Shown here: positions 24,074-32,514 of the stretch, piece after piece
Layout: every line of letters begins with the position of its first letter
How positions within the stretch are numbered: position 1 is the stretch's first letter
From: a virus
Virus record (IMG/VR): IMGVR_UViG_3300032053_008780
Span: 1-33,245 of that record
Reading direction: 5' to 3' (one strand)
Length of the DNA stretch: 33,245 bases
The notes under the pieces: generated by a model
The model's database searches: none
The model's input: only the letters and a program-made list of their open reading frames with translations
What the model was told of the DNA's origin: nothing
Translations under genes and position numbers: made by a program

Positions 24074-24633
24074 TATTTTAAATTATTAAGAATTCTTACT
24101 AAACAATGACCAACAAAATCATGCACTACTTCTACAAAACCAGCATCTAAAGATTTAGTAGTAACTATAATGTCCGAATATGGCTCTAAAATATCCTTAT
24201 AAGCTCCAACTAAAGATACTACTTTGAATCCTAACTTCTTAGATTCTATTGCGGTCTGAAGAATATTTTTTGAAGTCCCCGATGTACTTAAAAGTATTAT
24301 CGTACAGTCTTTAATAAGTTTAGTTCGTTTTATTATTTCTTCCGCCATAGCTCGTTCGTAAGATATGTCATTGCTATAAGCAGAAAAGGAAACTAAATTG
24401 TCTCCTATAGCGAACATATTTCCTTCGACTGGGGAGTTTATTAGAATATCGCCCGCCATGTGAGATGCGTTTGTGTAAGAACCTCCATTGCCACAAAAAA
24501 TAGTTAGGCTAGATTCTTTAATTAAATAAGCAATATCTATTATTTTTTGCATATCTAAGCACTGAATTAAACCATTAATCTCTTTAATATAGTCTTTTGA
24601 AATATCTATTATTTGTCTTGGCTCGGTGTACAT
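24073..24633 (-). CDS. gmhA: GmhA-like phosphoheptose isomerase (SIS domain)
   Basis: A 186-residue SIS-domain protein behind AAGGAC. Motifs follow GmhA: FCGNGGSYTNASHMAGDI near 45-62, AYSNDISYERA near 90, LLSTSGTSKNI near 114 and EVVHDFVGHCL near 168. GmhA converts sedoheptulose 7-phosphate to D-glycero-D-manno-heptose 7-phosphate. The usual Ala-Ala-Asp after GNGGS is Tyr-Thr-Asn here. It is followed by DUF2061 and preceded by the kinase/nucleotidyltransferase fusion, which carries the next steps of the same pathway. Confidence 0.85.
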   Translation of the reverse strand: MYTEPRQIIDISKDYIKEINGLIQCLDMQKIIDIAYLIKESSLTIFCGNGGSYTNASHMAGDILINSPVEGNMFAIGDNLVSFSAYSNDISYERAMAEEIIKRTKLIKDCTIILLSTSGTSKNILQTAIESKKLGFKVVSLVGAYKDILEPYSDIIVTTKSLDAGFVEVVHDFVGHCLVRILNNLK

Positions 24634-24642
24634 TGGGTGTCC

Positions 24643-26118
24643 TTATTTTGTTAAAGTAGTTATGTATTTCTTAAGAGTTATTAAATCAATTGCTTCTTTA
24701 TTTCCCATAATTCTTGAAGCTAAAAGTCCCACGGCGTTTCCCACTAATCCAATTTCTTCAGCACGAGATCCAAGATACACCAATGGGGCGGTAATTGCAA
24801 AATAAGCATCACCAGCACCAGTAGTATCTATTACTTCAGAAGAGAATACAGGAACCGAAGTTTCTTTTTTATTTTGATAAATTTTTGTACCATATTTACC
24901 CTGAGTTATAGAAAGAGTTCTACAATCAAAAAATCCACTTAATTCATTGGCTAAATCTTGTACGAGAGAATATTTATTACTTAAAGCTAATCTAGCCTCT
25001 GGGAGGTCTATTGATATATAGTCGGCCCAGGAATACTTTGTTACAAAATTGAAACCTTTATTTGCGCTATTAGTTTGTACATTTAAACACAAGAAAGCCT
25101 TTTTATATTTACCTAGAAAATGTATTATCTTTTCAGTAAACATTCCGTGACCAAAATCATTAATTAAAATAATATCTATATCAGCATTATTAATATAATG
25201 AATAATTTCCTGTTCGTATTCTATATAAGGAAGATCATTCATATAATCCACACAAAATAATTGTTTCTTTTTATCGTCAATAAAACGCTCTTTTATTATC
25301 TTTCTATCCTCTGAAATTTCAAACGAATCTATTTTAATATTTTGTAAATTTTGCGTTACTATGCTTTTATCTAGACTAGTTAATCCAGTATATAAAATAA
25401 CGTTATCGCATACTTTACCAAGATGCCTTGCCGTTGCTAAAGCTCCACCAAAATGAGTTTCTGTAAAATTAAATTTAGAAGACAAGATGGCGTGTTTTGA
25501 TGCAACATTAGTAATGTTGACATATGTATATTTATCATAAATTGCCTCCCCGACCACAAGAATTTTTAATGTTTTTATCTTATCTAAACAATTAAAAATA
25601 CTATCAATATCAATAGAAGCTTTACTCAAAAAAAGTTGAGCTTCATTACTAAGAGGATCAAAAAAATTATTTAATAATTTAGTAGAACTAAAAACTACTT
25701 CGTCTGTAAAAACTAATTGGCCACTATAGGCTTCTACAGCATCTTTTTCTAAAGAAATTTTACCAGTAATATCCTTATTTAAATCTAAGTACTCACTTCC
25801 TTTAACGAAAAAATTAGGTCGAATTAAATTGATTATTTTTATCGCATCTTCTGAATCTGATAGAATCACATAATCAACTATATCTAAAGCAGCTAACATT
25901 TCCATGCGTAAATCTTGTTTAAAATACGGTCTACCAGGCCCTTTGTTGACATGCCTATCTGCGGTAACAGCAACAACCAAAACATCTCCATATGTCTTGG
26001 CTGAAGCTAAATGTTTTAAATGTCCTATATGTAATAAATCAAAACACCCCTGACATAAAACTATCTTACCTTCTTTAACTATTTCTTTAACGTCAAAAAT
26101 TACTTTAGCTGAAGACAT
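24643..26118 (-). CDS. Nucleotidyltransferase-PfkB kinase fusion, HldE-like with reversed domain order
   Basis: Residues 1-155 form a cytidylyltransferase-like domain (CQGCFDLLHIGHLKHL near 23-38 with HIGH; FVKGSEY near 104). Residues ~180-491 form a PfkB/ribokinase domain ending in DTTGAGDAYF near 430. Bacterial HldE has the kinase first and the nucleotidyltransferase last; here the order is the other way round. Expected roles are phosphorylation of heptose 7-phosphate at C1 and nucleotide transfer to heptose 1-phosphate. The nucleotide cannot be read from sequence. Overlaps the epimerase stop (TAATG). Confidence 0.85.
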   Translation of the reverse strand: MSSAKVIFDVKEIVKEGKIVLCQGCFDLLHIGHLKHLASAKTYGDVLVVAVTADRHVNKGPGRPYFKQDLRMEMLAALDIVDYVILSDSEDAIKIINLIRPNFFVKGSEYLDLNKDITGKISLEKDAVEAYSGQLVFTDEVVFSSTKLLNNFFDPLSNEAQLFLSKASIDIDSIFNCLDKIKTLKILVVGEAIYDKYTYVNITNVASKHAILSSKFNFTETHFGGALATARHLGKVCDNVILYTGLTSLDKSIVTQNLQNIKIDSFEISEDRKIIKERFIDDKKKQLFCVDYMNDLPYIEYEQEIIHYINNADIDIILINDFGHGMFTEKIIHFLGKYKKAFLCLNVQTNSANKGFNFVTKYSWADYISIDLPEARLALSNKYSLVQDLANELSGFFDCRTLSITQGKYGTKIYQNKKETSVPVFSSEVIDTTGAGDAYFAITAPLVYLGSRAEEIGLVGNAVGLLASRIMGNKEAIDLITLKKYITTLTK

Positions 26119-27083
26119 TATTTAATCCCTTGTTGTTGCATCCATAAACCATTATCATTATGAACTTCTTTTTTAGAGAAAGTACCATCTATAAAAAGAT
26201 TTATTAAATCATTAATAGCGTCATCTACAGTAAACTTCGGCTGGAAGCCCGCCGTTAAAATCTTTTTAGAAGAGACCCTGTAAGAACGAGGATCGTTCGA
26301 TGGAGTAACTCGAACCTCTACCTCTTTATTTAACCTAAACTTAACGCTAGATTTAACTTTATCGGCAAGTTCTAGTAAAGATAAATTCTCAAAGCCCACA
26401 TTAAAAATCTCCCCAGAAGTAATTTCTGGATTATCTAAACACCAAATATATGAATCTGCAATATCTTTAATATGAACATTGGGGCGTACTTGTTGACCCC
26501 CAAATACTGTTATAATACCTCTTTCCAACGCACCCACTGTTAGAGCATTAACCGCTAAATCAAATCTCATTCTAGGAGAATATCCACAGACAGTAGCTGG
26601 TCGAATAATGGTTACATCAATATCATCTTGATAACTAAGAACAACTCGTTCCCCGACCATTTTAGTTTTATTATAATCAGAAATAGGAAGCAGATATAAG
26701 TCTTCGGTAACCTCTAATTCTTCTTTTATTCCGTACACACTCCCAGACGAAGCAAATATAAAACGAGGGATATGTTGTCTTTTACAGGCGTCTAGTAATT
26801 GATGAGTGGCTAACACATTTACTTCCCAAGCAAGTTTACTATCTATAATGGCACCTGGATCGCTGGCAACGGCAGCTAAATGAAAGACTATATCTGCTTC
26901 GCCTAAATCCTCAGCAGTTAATTCTCTAGTGTCCTTCTTAAGGATAGTTAATCTAGAGTGAGGTTCTAATCTATTACCAAACCATTCGGCATCTATAGAC
27001 AGAACATCATGACCTTGTTTGAGTAACTTCTGAACCAAGATCATTCCTTTATATCCACATCCGCCCGTAACTATTGTACGCAT
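26118..27083 (-). CDS. NAD-dependent sugar epimerase/dehydratase (321 aa)
   Basis: An extended SDR enzyme: TGGCGYKGM at the N-terminus (NAD-binding Gly motif), IVFHLAAVASD near 70, FASSGSVYG near 109 with the catalytic Ser, and YNKTK near 136 with Tyr and Lys. It starts behind GGAGG and overlaps the radical SAM gene by 13 bases. In this cassette it may act on an activated heptose, like HldD, or on another nucleotide sugar. The substrate is not certain. Confidence 0.85.
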   Translation of the reverse strand: MRTIVTGGCGYKGMILVQKLLKQGHDVLSIDAEWFGNRLEPHSRLTILKKDTRELTAEDLGEADIVFHLAAVASDPGAIIDSKLAWEVNVLATHQLLDACKRQHIPRFIFASSGSVYGIKEELEVTEDLYLLPISDYNKTKMVGERVVLSYQDDIDVTIIRPATVCGYSPRMRFDLAVNALTVGALERGIITVFGGQQVRPNVHIKDIADSYIWCLDNPEITSGEIFNVGFENLSLLELADKVKSSVKFRLNKEVEVRVTPSNDPRSYRVSSKKILTAGFQPKFTVDDAINDLINLFIDGTFSKKEVHNDNGLWMQQQGIK

Positions 27084-28414
27084 TTGTTTGCCTCCTGGTT
27101 TAACTGGTCAACACGTTTCTTAATAACCTTAAAAGTAATTAGAGATGTTTCATCTATCACATCTAATAACTGTTGTCTAAAGTTTGCAATCTCTGCATTA
27201 CGTTCTTTAGAGCTAACCGCTGATAACTGAAGACTTGAACCACTAAAGAAATACTTACTATACGGTGCCTTTGGATCAATAACATAACCATACTGCTTGG
27301 GATTTCTTTGTATATCACAACCAGGAAAAGGTATAAAGGTAGCTAATGTAACAGAGTCAGGCTTGTATTTCCTCAAGAATTCTTTTGTAAGATCTACATC
27401 AGCCTGTGTTTCGGTAGGGAGACCTACTATGATACATGCCCTCACTTTAATTCCGGCTTTATGTGCATACTCAATCGCATTACCATTATCTTCTACACGT
27501 TCTCCCTTTCTAACTAAATCTAGAATACGTTGTGATCCAGATTCAACTCCCAAATCTACTTGCCTGCATCCTGCGGCATATAATTGATCTAATTTCTCTT
27601 GAGTCGCAGCATCACCACGAATAGCGGCTCTCCAAACTGAATCATTTTCCTTAAAGATAAGACATATTTCAGTTAATCTCTTCTTGTTTAATAAAATTGT
27701 GTCGTCTACTATATAGTAATCTTTATAGCCCTTCTCTTTTAGATAGGCTAAATAATTTCTAATATAATTAATACTATGAAACCGAACTTTTCTCTGGTTA
27801 ACAAAAGGACTACAACAAAATGCACAATTATGAGGGCAACCTCGGGCGGTTATAATGGGAATACCTTTAATAGAATCTCCGTCTGAAGTAGTAAAGACTC
27901 CACAGTGATATGATTCCATATCAATAGAGTCTATCTTTGGATAAGAAAATTCGTCTATCTCTTTTTTTGGTGGTCGTTTATCTGTAGAGAAAATCTTTCC
28001 TTGATATTTATATGTAATCCCTTTTATTAAGTTAAGTGGTATACCTTGGGACAATTCTAATAAAGCTTCTTCTCCTTCGTGCTGGACAACTAGATCAAAA
28101 TCATTTCCTACTATACTTTCTTCTGGCACACATGTTCCATGAACTCCCCCTAGAACTACCAAGTTAGTATTAGTTTTAATCTGTTTGGCAATTTGGCAGG
28201 CTATTTCAAACTGAGGAGTCATAGACGCAATACCATATATGTCTCCGTCTTTGGGTATAATCCATTGTTCTATGGGCATACCGGCTAAATCTATAATTTG
28301 AACATTTACATTATTATCTTTTAGGAACGAATGAATAAAGAGAAGACCTAATGGTATATTACACCTATCATCTAATAAAAAATCAGTAGGAGGATTAATT
28401 AAATAAATTTTCAT
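27071..28414 (-). CDS. B12-binding-type radical SAM enzyme (447 aa)
   Basis: The ATG at 28414, overlapping the previous stop as ATGA, is preferred over a TTG at 28426. The N-terminal ~150 residues look like a cobalamin-binding Rossmann domain (INPPTDFLLDDRCNIPLGLL, LGGVHGTCVPEE). The radical SAM core follows with GCPHNCAFC (CxxxCxxC), then VDDTILLNKKRL, DLGVESGSQRIL and IVGLPTETQADVD. Such enzymes methylate or rearrange unactivated carbons; in a sugar cassette it may modify a sugar or glycan. Whether B12 is bound is inferred from order and similarity only. Confidence 0.85.
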   Translation of the reverse strand: MKIYLINPPTDFLLDDRCNIPLGLLFIHSFLKDNNVNVQIIDLAGMPIEQWIIPKDGDIYGIASMTPQFEIACQIAKQIKTNTNLVVLGGVHGTCVPEESIVGNDFDLVVQHEGEEALLELSQGIPLNLIKGITYKYQGKIFSTDKRPPKKEIDEFSYPKIDSIDMESYHCGVFTTSDGDSIKGIPIITARGCPHNCAFCCSPFVNQRKVRFHSINYIRNYLAYLKEKGYKDYYIVDDTILLNKKRLTEICLIFKENDSVWRAAIRGDAATQEKLDQLYAAGCRQVDLGVESGSQRILDLVRKGERVEDNGNAIEYAHKAGIKVRACIIVGLPTETQADVDLTKEFLRKYKPDSVTLATFIPFPGCDIQRNPKQYGYVIDPKAPYSKYFFSGSSLQLSAVSSKERNAEIANFRQQLLDVIDETSLITFKVIKKRVDQLNQEANKCVQ

Positions 28415-28986
28415 ATATATAACCAAGCTCGATTTTCAACAATCTTAATAGATAAATTAAATTTATTTGCTACTTCTTTTACGGCTCTTTGAACAGGTAA
28501 GTCTTCTCTAAACCCCCAATCGTCTCCAGCAATAAGTGCTTTAGGAAATAAAGTAAAAGCGGTTTCTATATCATATTTTGCCACTTCATAAGTATGATCT
28601 CCGTCTATATAAATCAAATCAGGGACAATACCTTCTTTATGCAGAAGTTTCAGGCCTTGAACACTATCCATTTTTAATGGATATAATCTATCTTTATAAT
28701 TCCAACAATTTACCAAAAAAGTTTCATAAAGGACGGGGATAACATCAAGATGTTGCATCTCTGGATTACCCTTCCACGTATCTATAGTAAATACAGTAGC
28801 ATTAAACGCTTTATCTAAAATAAATTTAGTAGAACCTGCTCCAGTCCAAGGGCCAATTTCGACAACACACTTAGTCTTATCGCTTAAAAGGGTAGCTAAT
28901 AATTTAGCATTAGGATCTCTAAACCAATTATTATCATTTGGTAAAATATCTGGCTTTTCTTTCGGCCATAAGTCTAAAATATTCAT
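28411..28986 (-). CDS. Class I SAM-dependent methyltransferase (191 aa)
   Basis: The SAM-binding motif is VEIGPWTGAGST near 42-53; TIDTW follows near 72; IYIDGDHTYEVAKYDIE near 125 is the pattern of the Methyltransf_24 group. AGDDW near 152 is a further family feature. Members often methylate sugars or small metabolites. It is coupled to the radical SAM gene (ATGA) and is two bases from the glycosyltransferase upstream, so it belongs to the sugar cassette. Confidence 0.8.
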   Translation of the reverse strand: MNILDLWPKEKPDILPNDNNWFRDPNAKLLATLLSDKTKCVVEIGPWTGAGSTKFILDKAFNATVFTIDTWKGNPEMQHLDVIPVLYETFLVNCWNYKDRLYPLKMDSVQGLKLLHKEGIVPDLIYIDGDHTYEVAKYDIETAFTLFPKALIAGDDWGFREDLPVQRAVKEVANKFNLSIKIVENRAWLYI

Positions 28987-28987
28987 T

Positions 28988-29887
28988 TTATTCTTCTTTC
29001 AAATATTGTTTAACAAAATTAAAAACTTCTTCTGAACTATAAGTCCATCTATTTTCTTCGGCCAATATATATAACGGAGTATTAAACGGATTAACGTCAA
29101 ATGCTTTTCCCTCTACAACAATTACTTGTCTAAGATGTGAGGCGTTCCCCCATGTTACTGTAGGGCATCCTATATATGCAGTAAACCTACAAGCTCCTGA
29201 AAAAGACGTAAGAGCAAGTTGAGCACTTTGTGTATACATTACCTGATCTTCTAAGGTAGATCCTAATATATTTAAAAAATTATCATGTTTTATATCCAAA
29301 GAAAGACTATCTGCAATATTCCCACATAATACAACTTTATAATTATTATTTAATAATAAACACACAAGTTCGTACCAAGAAGATTCGGGCCAATTTCTAA
29401 AAGAATCAGTGATTCTATTTCGAGGAAATATTACTATATGATTAGTCCATGGACTAATTTTAGAAGTCTGTATTGGTAAATGTAAAGTATTTTTTTGATC
29501 TAAATTATATTTATCAGTCTTTAAAAAAGGATTAATATAATTAATTTCTTGATTAGGAAATTTATTTTTTATCTCTTGTTCAAGCCACTGTATTAAATTT
29601 TGAATATCTAGATTATTAATTGATACAGCTTGTTTAGTTTTGGTATCAAGTAAAATATTCCAAATTGTATTATATATTTTTTCATCTAATAACTTCGTAA
29701 AAAAATTAGGATGTCCTAAAAAATCATTTGCAAAATCTGAATATATTATTTCTCGACCTGGATAACTTGAAACTATCAAATAAGACTCAAGATGTTGTGA
29801 TTTAAAATATCTAAGTCTCGGAATCCAATCTTCTATTTCAGGACCAAATTCACCAATCCATGGCCCAGCAACTATAATCTCGTTCAA
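28988..29887 (-). CDS. GT9-like glycosyltransferase (299 aa)
   Basis: Opens with AGPWIGEFGPEI. The C-terminal half has VIFPRNRITDSFRNWP near 152, VVLCGNIADS near 185, a LTSFSGACRFTAYIGCP region near 230 and WGNASH. This is a GT-B fold with features of heptosyltransferase-type (GT9) enzymes. The next gene upstream is a paralogue. It probably transfers a heptose or related sugar; donor and acceptor are not known. AAAGGATTTAAC precedes the ATG. Confidence 0.7.
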   Translation of the reverse strand: MNEIIVAGPWIGEFGPEIEDWIPRLRYFKSQHLESYLIVSSYPGREIIYSDFANDFLGHPNFFTKLLDEKIYNTIWNILLDTKTKQAVSINNLDIQNLIQWLEQEIKNKFPNQEINYINPFLKTDKYNLDQKNTLHLPIQTSKISPWTNHIVIFPRNRITDSFRNWPESSWYELVCLLLNNNYKVVLCGNIADSLSLDIKHDNFLNILGSTLEDQVMYTQSAQLALTSFSGACRFTAYIGCPTVTWGNASHLRQVIVVEGKAFDVNPFNTPLYILAEENRWTYSSEEVFNFVKQYLKEE

Positions 29888-29888
29888 G

Positions 29889-30923
29889 TTAAATCCTTTG
29901 ATAGTTTAATTTTTGATAAACAAAATCTCTAATACTTTCTGCTTCAACGGTCCATGATTTTCCAGTATCTAATAGAAAAACAGGAACTCCAAAAGAATTA
30001 GTCCCAGGAGCCATTCCTTCACCCTTAATGACGGCCTGAAAATGATCACCCGATCCAAATACTACAGCTGGGGTGCCCGTATATGTAGAAAGATACGTTG
30101 CGCCACTCATTGGATTAATTGATATTTTAGCATTTTGTAAAAAATATATTTGGGTAGCTAAGTCTGTTCCAATTGTATTATAAAAATTTGGATGGTTAAT
30201 ATTAAAATTCAAACTATCATCTTTACCATGTCCCAATATTGCAATTTGAAAACCATCATCAATAAAAAATTGTGCTAATTTTTCCCATTGTTGATTTTGC
30301 CAATTTCTAAACGGATCACTAAGTTTATCTCTTGGAAATATAACTATAAGATTATTTAATTTTAAACCCTTATCTATCGGACTCCTTATCAATTTATGTT
30401 CTGGCTCTAATGGGAAAGCTTCGAGAAAAGAACATGGAGATGGATGTGTTTGTACAACCGTATAACTAGGAGTAAATAAACTAGAAATTCTTTTCGTAGG
30501 TAAAAAATAATTAAATCTAGAATGTCTATTTTCTAAAATTTTTGTATATGGAGTGCCAAAGTCAAAACAGGGAGAAATAATAGTAATATCTTGATTTCCA
30601 AATTCTTTATTTATTCGAGTCTCCAAAGAAACCCAAGCTTCATCTAAAAATGGAGTATCCCATCCGGCGTTTTTATAAGTCTTTTTATCTATAATGCCCC
30701 CCCCACAAGTAAAATATTCTTTACTTGCCATCTGATCAACAAAAGACTCTGGAAGCGACCAATATCTATCAGCAAATTCATAAAACAAATCTCTACCCGG
30801 ACAACTATATCCAATAACAATATTTTCTTTTAAAAATTTATTTTTTAAAGATCTTAAATAAGGCAACATTATTAATTCAGTAGCAAATTCACCAAGCCAT
30901 GGCCCTAAAATATAAACTCCCAT
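29889..30923 (-). CDS. GT9-like glycosyltransferase, paralogue (344 aa)
   Basis: Shares with its neighbour the opening LGPWLGEFATEL, the central VIFPRDKLSDPFRNW near 195, AILGHGKDDS near 229, and SINPMSGATYLSTYTGTP near 272. It is 45 residues longer, with an insertion before the C-terminal domain. The start overlaps the GMD-like gene stop (TAATG). Two such paralogues next to each other suggest sequential addition of related sugars. Confidence 0.7.
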   Translation of the reverse strand: MGVYILGPWLGEFATELIMLPYLRSLKNKFLKENIVIGYSCPGRDLFYEFADRYWSLPESFVDQMASKEYFTCGGGIIDKKTYKNAGWDTPFLDEAWVSLETRINKEFGNQDITIISPCFDFGTPYTKILENRHSRFNYFLPTKRISSLFTPSYTVVQTHPSPCSFLEAFPLEPEHKLIRSPIDKGLKLNNLIVIFPRDKLSDPFRNWQNQQWEKLAQFFIDDGFQIAILGHGKDDSLNFNINHPNFYNTIGTDLATQIYFLQNAKISINPMSGATYLSTYTGTPAVVFGSGDHFQAVIKGEGMAPGTNSFGVPVFLLDTGKSWTVEAESIRDFVYQKLNYQRI

Positions 30924-31864
30924 TATAAATCTCCAATCATTTCTTTTATCATATCATAAGTAGATATTGAAATCTCCCAATTTAAAATATTTTTAGCTTT
31001 ATTGTTGTCTCCAATCAAAATTGGTATTTCTGTTTTACTTGTATACATGGGATCTAATTCAATATATTGTTGCCAATCAGATATGCCTGCAATTTTAAAT
31101 GCCATTTTACATAATTCGCCTAAAGTATATGTTTCATTATTAGCTAATATATAATCGTCTGGGGTGTTTTGCTGGAGTATTAAATAAATACCTTTTACAA
31201 AATCTTTTGCGTGACCCCATCCTCTTATTGCGTCTAAATTTCCTAATTTAAGTTTTGTATCTTTACCAGATTTAATATTCTTAATTCCTAATATAATCTT
31301 CTTTATGAGAGAATTAGGATTTCTTCTAGGACTATCGTGATTAAAAAGAATACCGTTACAAGCAAATATACCATAATTTTGTCGATATAGTTTAACGGCA
31401 AGATGTCCCCAAAGTTTGGCTAAAGCATATGGATTTTTGGGACCATAAGATGTATCTTCGTTTATAATCCCTTCAACACTTCCATAAATAGAAGCAGAAG
31501 AAGCTTGAAAAAATTTAGTTTCTGGACTATATAGACGTATACTTTCTAAACATTTAATTACTATTTCTCCTGTAATTTCCATAGTAAGCAAAGGTTCTTT
31601 AAAAGAAGCACATATATTACTCTGAGCGGCTAGATTATAAAATTCAATAGGTTTTATTAACTTGCAAATTTTATTTATTTCTATTGGATCTTTAAGATCT
31701 ACAGTTAAAGTTTCTATATAATTAACAAGATGAATAGCACTCCCTAGATTATTATGATGTAATAATCCATAAACTTTATAACCCTTTTCCAGAAGTAATT
31801 CGGCTAAATAGCTTCCAGTTTGACAACTTATTCCTGTTATAATACATTTTTTTACAGACATCAT
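30923..31864 (-). CDS. gmd: GDP-mannose 4,6-dehydratase-like enzyme (313 aa)
   Basis: Many GMD motifs are present: TGSYLAELLLEKGYKVYG near 17, FYNLAAQSN near 76, FFQASSASIYGS near 118, PKNPYALAKLWGHLA near 141, NGILFNHDSPRRN near 168 and LGNLDAIRGWGHAKDFV near 208. The YALAK motif keeps the catalytic Tyr and Lys. The Gly motif reads GISCQTGS where GMD normally has GITGQDGS, so one NAD(P)-loop glycine is Cys. At 313 residues it is shorter than typical GMD (about 345-370). It may act on GDP-mannose or GDP-heptose. Two adjacent ATGs are possible starts. Confidence 0.85.
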   Translation of the reverse strand: MMSVKKCIITGISCQTGSYLAELLLEKGYKVYGLLHHNNLGSAIHLVNYIETLTVDLKDPIEINKICKLIKPIEFYNLAAQSNICASFKEPLLTMEITGEIVIKCLESIRLYSPETKFFQASSASIYGSVEGIINEDTSYGPKNPYALAKLWGHLAVKLYRQNYGIFACNGILFNHDSPRRNPNSLIKKIILGIKNIKSGKDTKLKLGNLDAIRGWGHAKDFVKGIYLILQQNTPDDYILANNETYTLGELCKMAFKIAGISDWQQYIELDPMYTSKTEIPILIGDNNKAKNILNWEISISTYDMIKEMIGDL

Positions 31865-31878
31865 ATTCCCAAAATTTT

Positions 31879-32514
31879 TTAATATTTCATCTCGTTATAA
31901 AGCTGAACCACTTTAGTTTGTTTTTCTCTTAACCAGTTCATATGAAGATATGATACGTTTGGATCTAGCCAATCAGTTTCTTTATCTGAGTTCATATGGT
32001 GCTTACCATCGGGATATTTTAATCCTTCCCTTCCCCAACGTCCTACCCATCTAGCGTTAGAATCCCACCGATGTATCATAGCTCTATATGATAGATCGCC
32101 ATGAACTATTTTACTCCGATCCTCTTTGTCATAACCAAGATCTCTAAAATTCAATTTAACAAATCTTTGAGGAGACTGTTCATGATCTTCAAGAAATTTT
32201 CTGAGTCTTTCACAGTCTTGATAGCTATAAACCTCATCATCGGCAATATTCCAAGACCAAGTAGTGTCGGGGGGAGCAGCTAACCAAGCGACATTACGAG
32301 CGTTGCATATATAATATTCAGGAGCTAATGAACCAAATTCAATAACTTTAATCTTAGGATATTTATCTGCAATAGCCTTAGCTATATTCAATGTCGCATC
32401 TGTAGATCCTGTATCTACTATTACCCCACCATCTATAAAAGGTATTACCTTAGTAATCGCTGCGCTCAAAAATTCTTGACCGTTCCACACAACCCAATCT
32501 GCAAATAGTTTCAT
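31879..32514 (-). CDS. GT2-type glycosyltransferase (211 aa)
   Basis: Short GT-A transferase: VDTGSTDATLNIA near 33-45 is the nucleotide-binding start of GT2 enzymes, ARNVAW near 73 is common in the group, and IADDEVY near 90 stands at the DxD metal site (Asp-Asp-Glu). The C-terminal part (SYLHMNWLREKQ) lacks a membrane segment. The start is one base from the methyltransferase stop. Donor and acceptor unknown. Confidence 0.8.
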   Translation of the reverse strand: MKLFADWVVWNGQEFLSAAITKVIPFIDGGVIVDTGSTDATLNIAKAIADKYPKIKVIEFGSLAPEYYICNARNVAWLAAPPDTTWSWNIADDEVYSYQDCERLRKFLEDHEQSPQRFVKLNFRDLGYDKEDRSKIVHGDLSYRAMIHRWDSNARWVGRWGREGLKYPDGKHHMNSDKETDWLDPNVSYLHMNWLREKQTKVVQLYNEMKY

